The notes beneath the pieces were generated by a model, which did not search any database, was not told the origin of the DNA, and was given only the letters and a program-made list of their open reading frames with translations. From Pyrinomonadaceae bacterium (GTDB lineage: Bacteria > Acidobacteriota > Blastocatellia > Pyrinomonadales > Pyrinomonadaceae), in contig JACCTF010000243.1 of assembly GCA_013812565.1 (NCBI GenBank), positions 1 to 8,061 on the forward strand: a DNA stretch of 8,061 nt. The letters run 5' to 3'. Made by a program: the position numbers and the translations under genes. Numbering within the stretch: position 1 is the first letter of the stretch; every line of letters begins with the position of its first letter. Shown in pieces: positions 7,177-8,061 of the stretch.

Positions 7177-7290
7177 TCATCGCCGCTTCTCATCTGAAAC
7201 CTCTTTGCTTTTTCTAGCGTAAGAAAGTAACTTGCCGCTTCGGGTCTTTCGCCGAAGGGTTTGCACTCGGTAGATTTCACCGCGACACAT
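7177..7290 (-). pseudogene. N-terminal fragment of a PemK/MazF-family toxin
   Basis: The ATG at 7288-7290 begins MCRGEIYRV, the conserved first strand of MazF/PemK toxins (usually MxRGEIYRV). A one-base deletion near 7261 then moves the reading into another frame that gives NPSAKDPKRQ (7232-7261), matching the loop that in intact members precedes the core strand FVVVSRQ. That strand is no longer readable, and a TAG follows at 7214-7216. The original frame ends at the TGA at 7177-7179. Beyond it, down to about 7130, a trace resembling the CDE segment (reading IDEFSHAL) may remain. The ATG lies 4 nt after the antitoxin stop, the standard antitoxin-toxin spacing. The family normally cuts mRNA; this copy cannot make the folded toxin. 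Identified by recalled motifs. Confidence 0.65.
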
Positions 7291-7294
7291 CGGT

Positions 7295-7526
7295 TTACCA
7301 TTCGCCTTGGAACGTAAGCACGTCCTCGGCTTCCTTAGTTTAAGCGTGTGTGCCGCCGGTTGATAATCTCCAGGTCTGGTGCGTTCTGGTCGTCGCGCTC
7401 TTTCCGGACGATGTAGTTGCGAAGTGCAAACTTGATGAACTCGGAGCGGTTACTCGACTCTCCAGCTAAGCGGTCAACAGCTTTGGCGAGACCCACAAAC
7501 CACGCTGAAGATTAGATCGCGTCTTC
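7295..7526 (-). pseudogene. Ribbon-helix-helix antitoxin relic, partner of the MazF relic
   Basis: The minus strand reads AVDRLAGESSNRSEFIK and FALRNYIVRKERDDQ (within 7335-7511), a ribbon-helix-helix core of the MazE/ParD-like type in which SRSEF starts the second helix. It continues DLEIINRRHTRLN to a TAA at 7335-7337. Removing one T there restores the family tail KEAEDVLTFQGEW, which ends with a stop at 7295-7297. Such tails bind and block the toxin. The N-terminus is damaged too: an AAGGAG ribosome binding site survives at 7530-7535, but the ATG expected about 7 nt after it is missing and the DNA-binding strand is out of frame with a TAA at 7512-7514. A GTG at 7494-7496 could start a 53-residue product without the strand and toxin-binding tail. 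Several small indels show decay rather than one sequencing error. Confidence 0.7.
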
Positions 7527-7529
7527 GTG

Positions 7530-7535
7530 CTCCTT
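7530..7535 (-). promoter_or_regulatory. Orphaned ribosome binding site of the antitoxin relic
   Basis: AAGGAG on the minus strand just ahead of the decayed antitoxin start. No start codon follows at a suitable distance in the antitoxin frame, so it appears to be a leftover of the once intact operon. Confidence 0.4.
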
Positions 7536-7584
7536 AACTTGAGTTGCGGTAAAAAGCTGACCTACGGCAACAAGGACAAAAGGC

Positions 7585-8061
7585 TTATAGCCTCGGCGGC
7601 GCAGGCTTGATCGGAGATTGGAACGATAGCACGCCTTTCGTCTTGACCTTCCGGCGATACACCTTGTCGCCGCAGGTCACGTAGAGTTGGTCCAATCCCG
7701 GCCCGCCGAAGACCGCGTTTGAAAGCGTTGCCCTCTGCGGCTTCGCGATGATCGCGTTCACACGACCGGCTTGATCGCAAACCTGTAGTCCCATCCGTGT
7801 GGCGACGTAGAGACGCCCGTCCGTGTCTACCGTCATGCCATCGGCTCCGCTCTCGGTCGTGCCTTCCGGGATGTGCAGATGAAAGTAAGGCTGCTTGTGG
7901 GCGAGCGATCCATCCGGCCGAATCTGAAACGAATAGACGAGCTGTCCGGCCGTGTCAGCCACATAGAGCAGGCTCTGATCGGGCGACAACAACACGCCGT
8001 TCGGACGATTTATCCCTGCGTCTACTTCGCGCTTCTGACCATCGGGCGCGACGAGCCACAC
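7585..8061 (-). CDS. SMP-30/gluconolactonase-like protein, C-terminal part
   Basis: The window edge cuts this gene; 158 residues up to the TAA are seen, roughly the last half of a family member of about 300 residues. The frame is open to position 8061 and the first visible codon, GTG, need not be the start. Beta-propeller motifs are clear: RPNGVLLSPDQSLLYVADT (fragment residues 19-37), where N21 corresponds to a metal-binding Asn, and SGADGMTVDTDGRLYVAT (71-88), where D74 matches the metal-binding and catalytic Asp. Further blades follow (LSNAVFGGPGLDQLYVTCG), and the tail YRRKVKTKG with IKPAPPRL is typical of bacterial gluconolactonase-like proteins. The family hydrolyses sugar lactones with a divalent metal. 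A role in oxidising sugars next to the GMC dehydrogenase is inference. Signal peptide, if any, lies outside the window. Confidence 0.88.
   Translation of the reverse strand: MWLVAPDGQKREVDAGINRPNGVLLSPDQSLLYVADTAGQLVYSFQIRPDGSLAHKQPYFHLHIPEGTTESGADGMTVDTDGRLYVATRMGLQVCDQAGRVNAIIAKPQRATLSNAVFGGPGLDQLYVTCGDKVYRRKVKTKGVLSFQSPIKPAPPRL

Noticed and set aside
7543..7571. Imperfect 9-bp inverted repeat (one mismatch, 11-nt loop) shortly after the SMP-30 stop codon, a possible terminator.
   Set aside because: There is no T tract after it on the minus strand and the stem is imperfect, so support is too weak to list as a feature.

Overview
The window looks like a chromosomal piece of a soil-type Gram-negative bacterium, most likely an acidobacterium. 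The main evidence is a 1087-residue TonB-dependent receptor with an N-terminal carboxypeptidase-regulatory-like domain (the Oar-like type that is expanded in Acidobacteriota), followed at once by a secreted TPR protein. Phylum assignment is inference from family knowledge; there is no rRNA or other marker here.

Layout from left to right. Positions 1-321 hold no intact gene: they carry a coding-like stretch of unknown origin and, at about 203-301 on the plus strand, a fragment of a histidine kinase (the helix following the phospho-acceptor box). Positions 322-1449 (minus) encode a secreted TPR protein and 1488-4751 (minus) the TonB-dependent receptor. The receptor is upstream and the two probably form a two-gene operon, separated by 37 nt after its stop codon. 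The receptor has a strong ribosome binding site at 4761-4766. Positions 4752-5387 hold two relics: a plus-strand IS200/IS605-type tnpA transposase gene broken by stops and frameshifts (about 4817-5139), and the C-terminal end of a coiled-coil protein gene on the minus strand (5158-5355). Positions 5388-7016 (plus) encode an intact GMC-family FAD oxidoreductase with an inserted four-cysteine iron-sulfur-like motif. Positions 7017-7584 are a toxin-antitoxin graveyard: a plus-strand PemK/MazF C-terminal fragment (about 7021-7127) lies end to end with a minus-strand relic pair, a ribbon-helix-helix antitoxin and the N-terminus of a PemK/MazF toxin (about 7177-7526). Positions 7585-8061 (minus) are the C-terminal part of an SMP-30/gluconolactonase-like protein that runs off the right edge.

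Intact genes fall into two functional themes. The receptor and TPR pair points to uptake of a bulky substrate across the outer membrane. The GMC dehydrogenase and the lactonase-like protein would fit successive steps of sugar oxidation (aldose or polyol to lactone, lactone to acid), although they are convergent and not one operon. The striking overall feature is that every gap between intact genes is filled with recognisable gene relics, almost all from mobile or selfish families. I saw no convincing novel multi-gene system; the most interesting points are the possible micro-inversion in the MazF relic and the iron-sulfur motif in the GMC enzyme.
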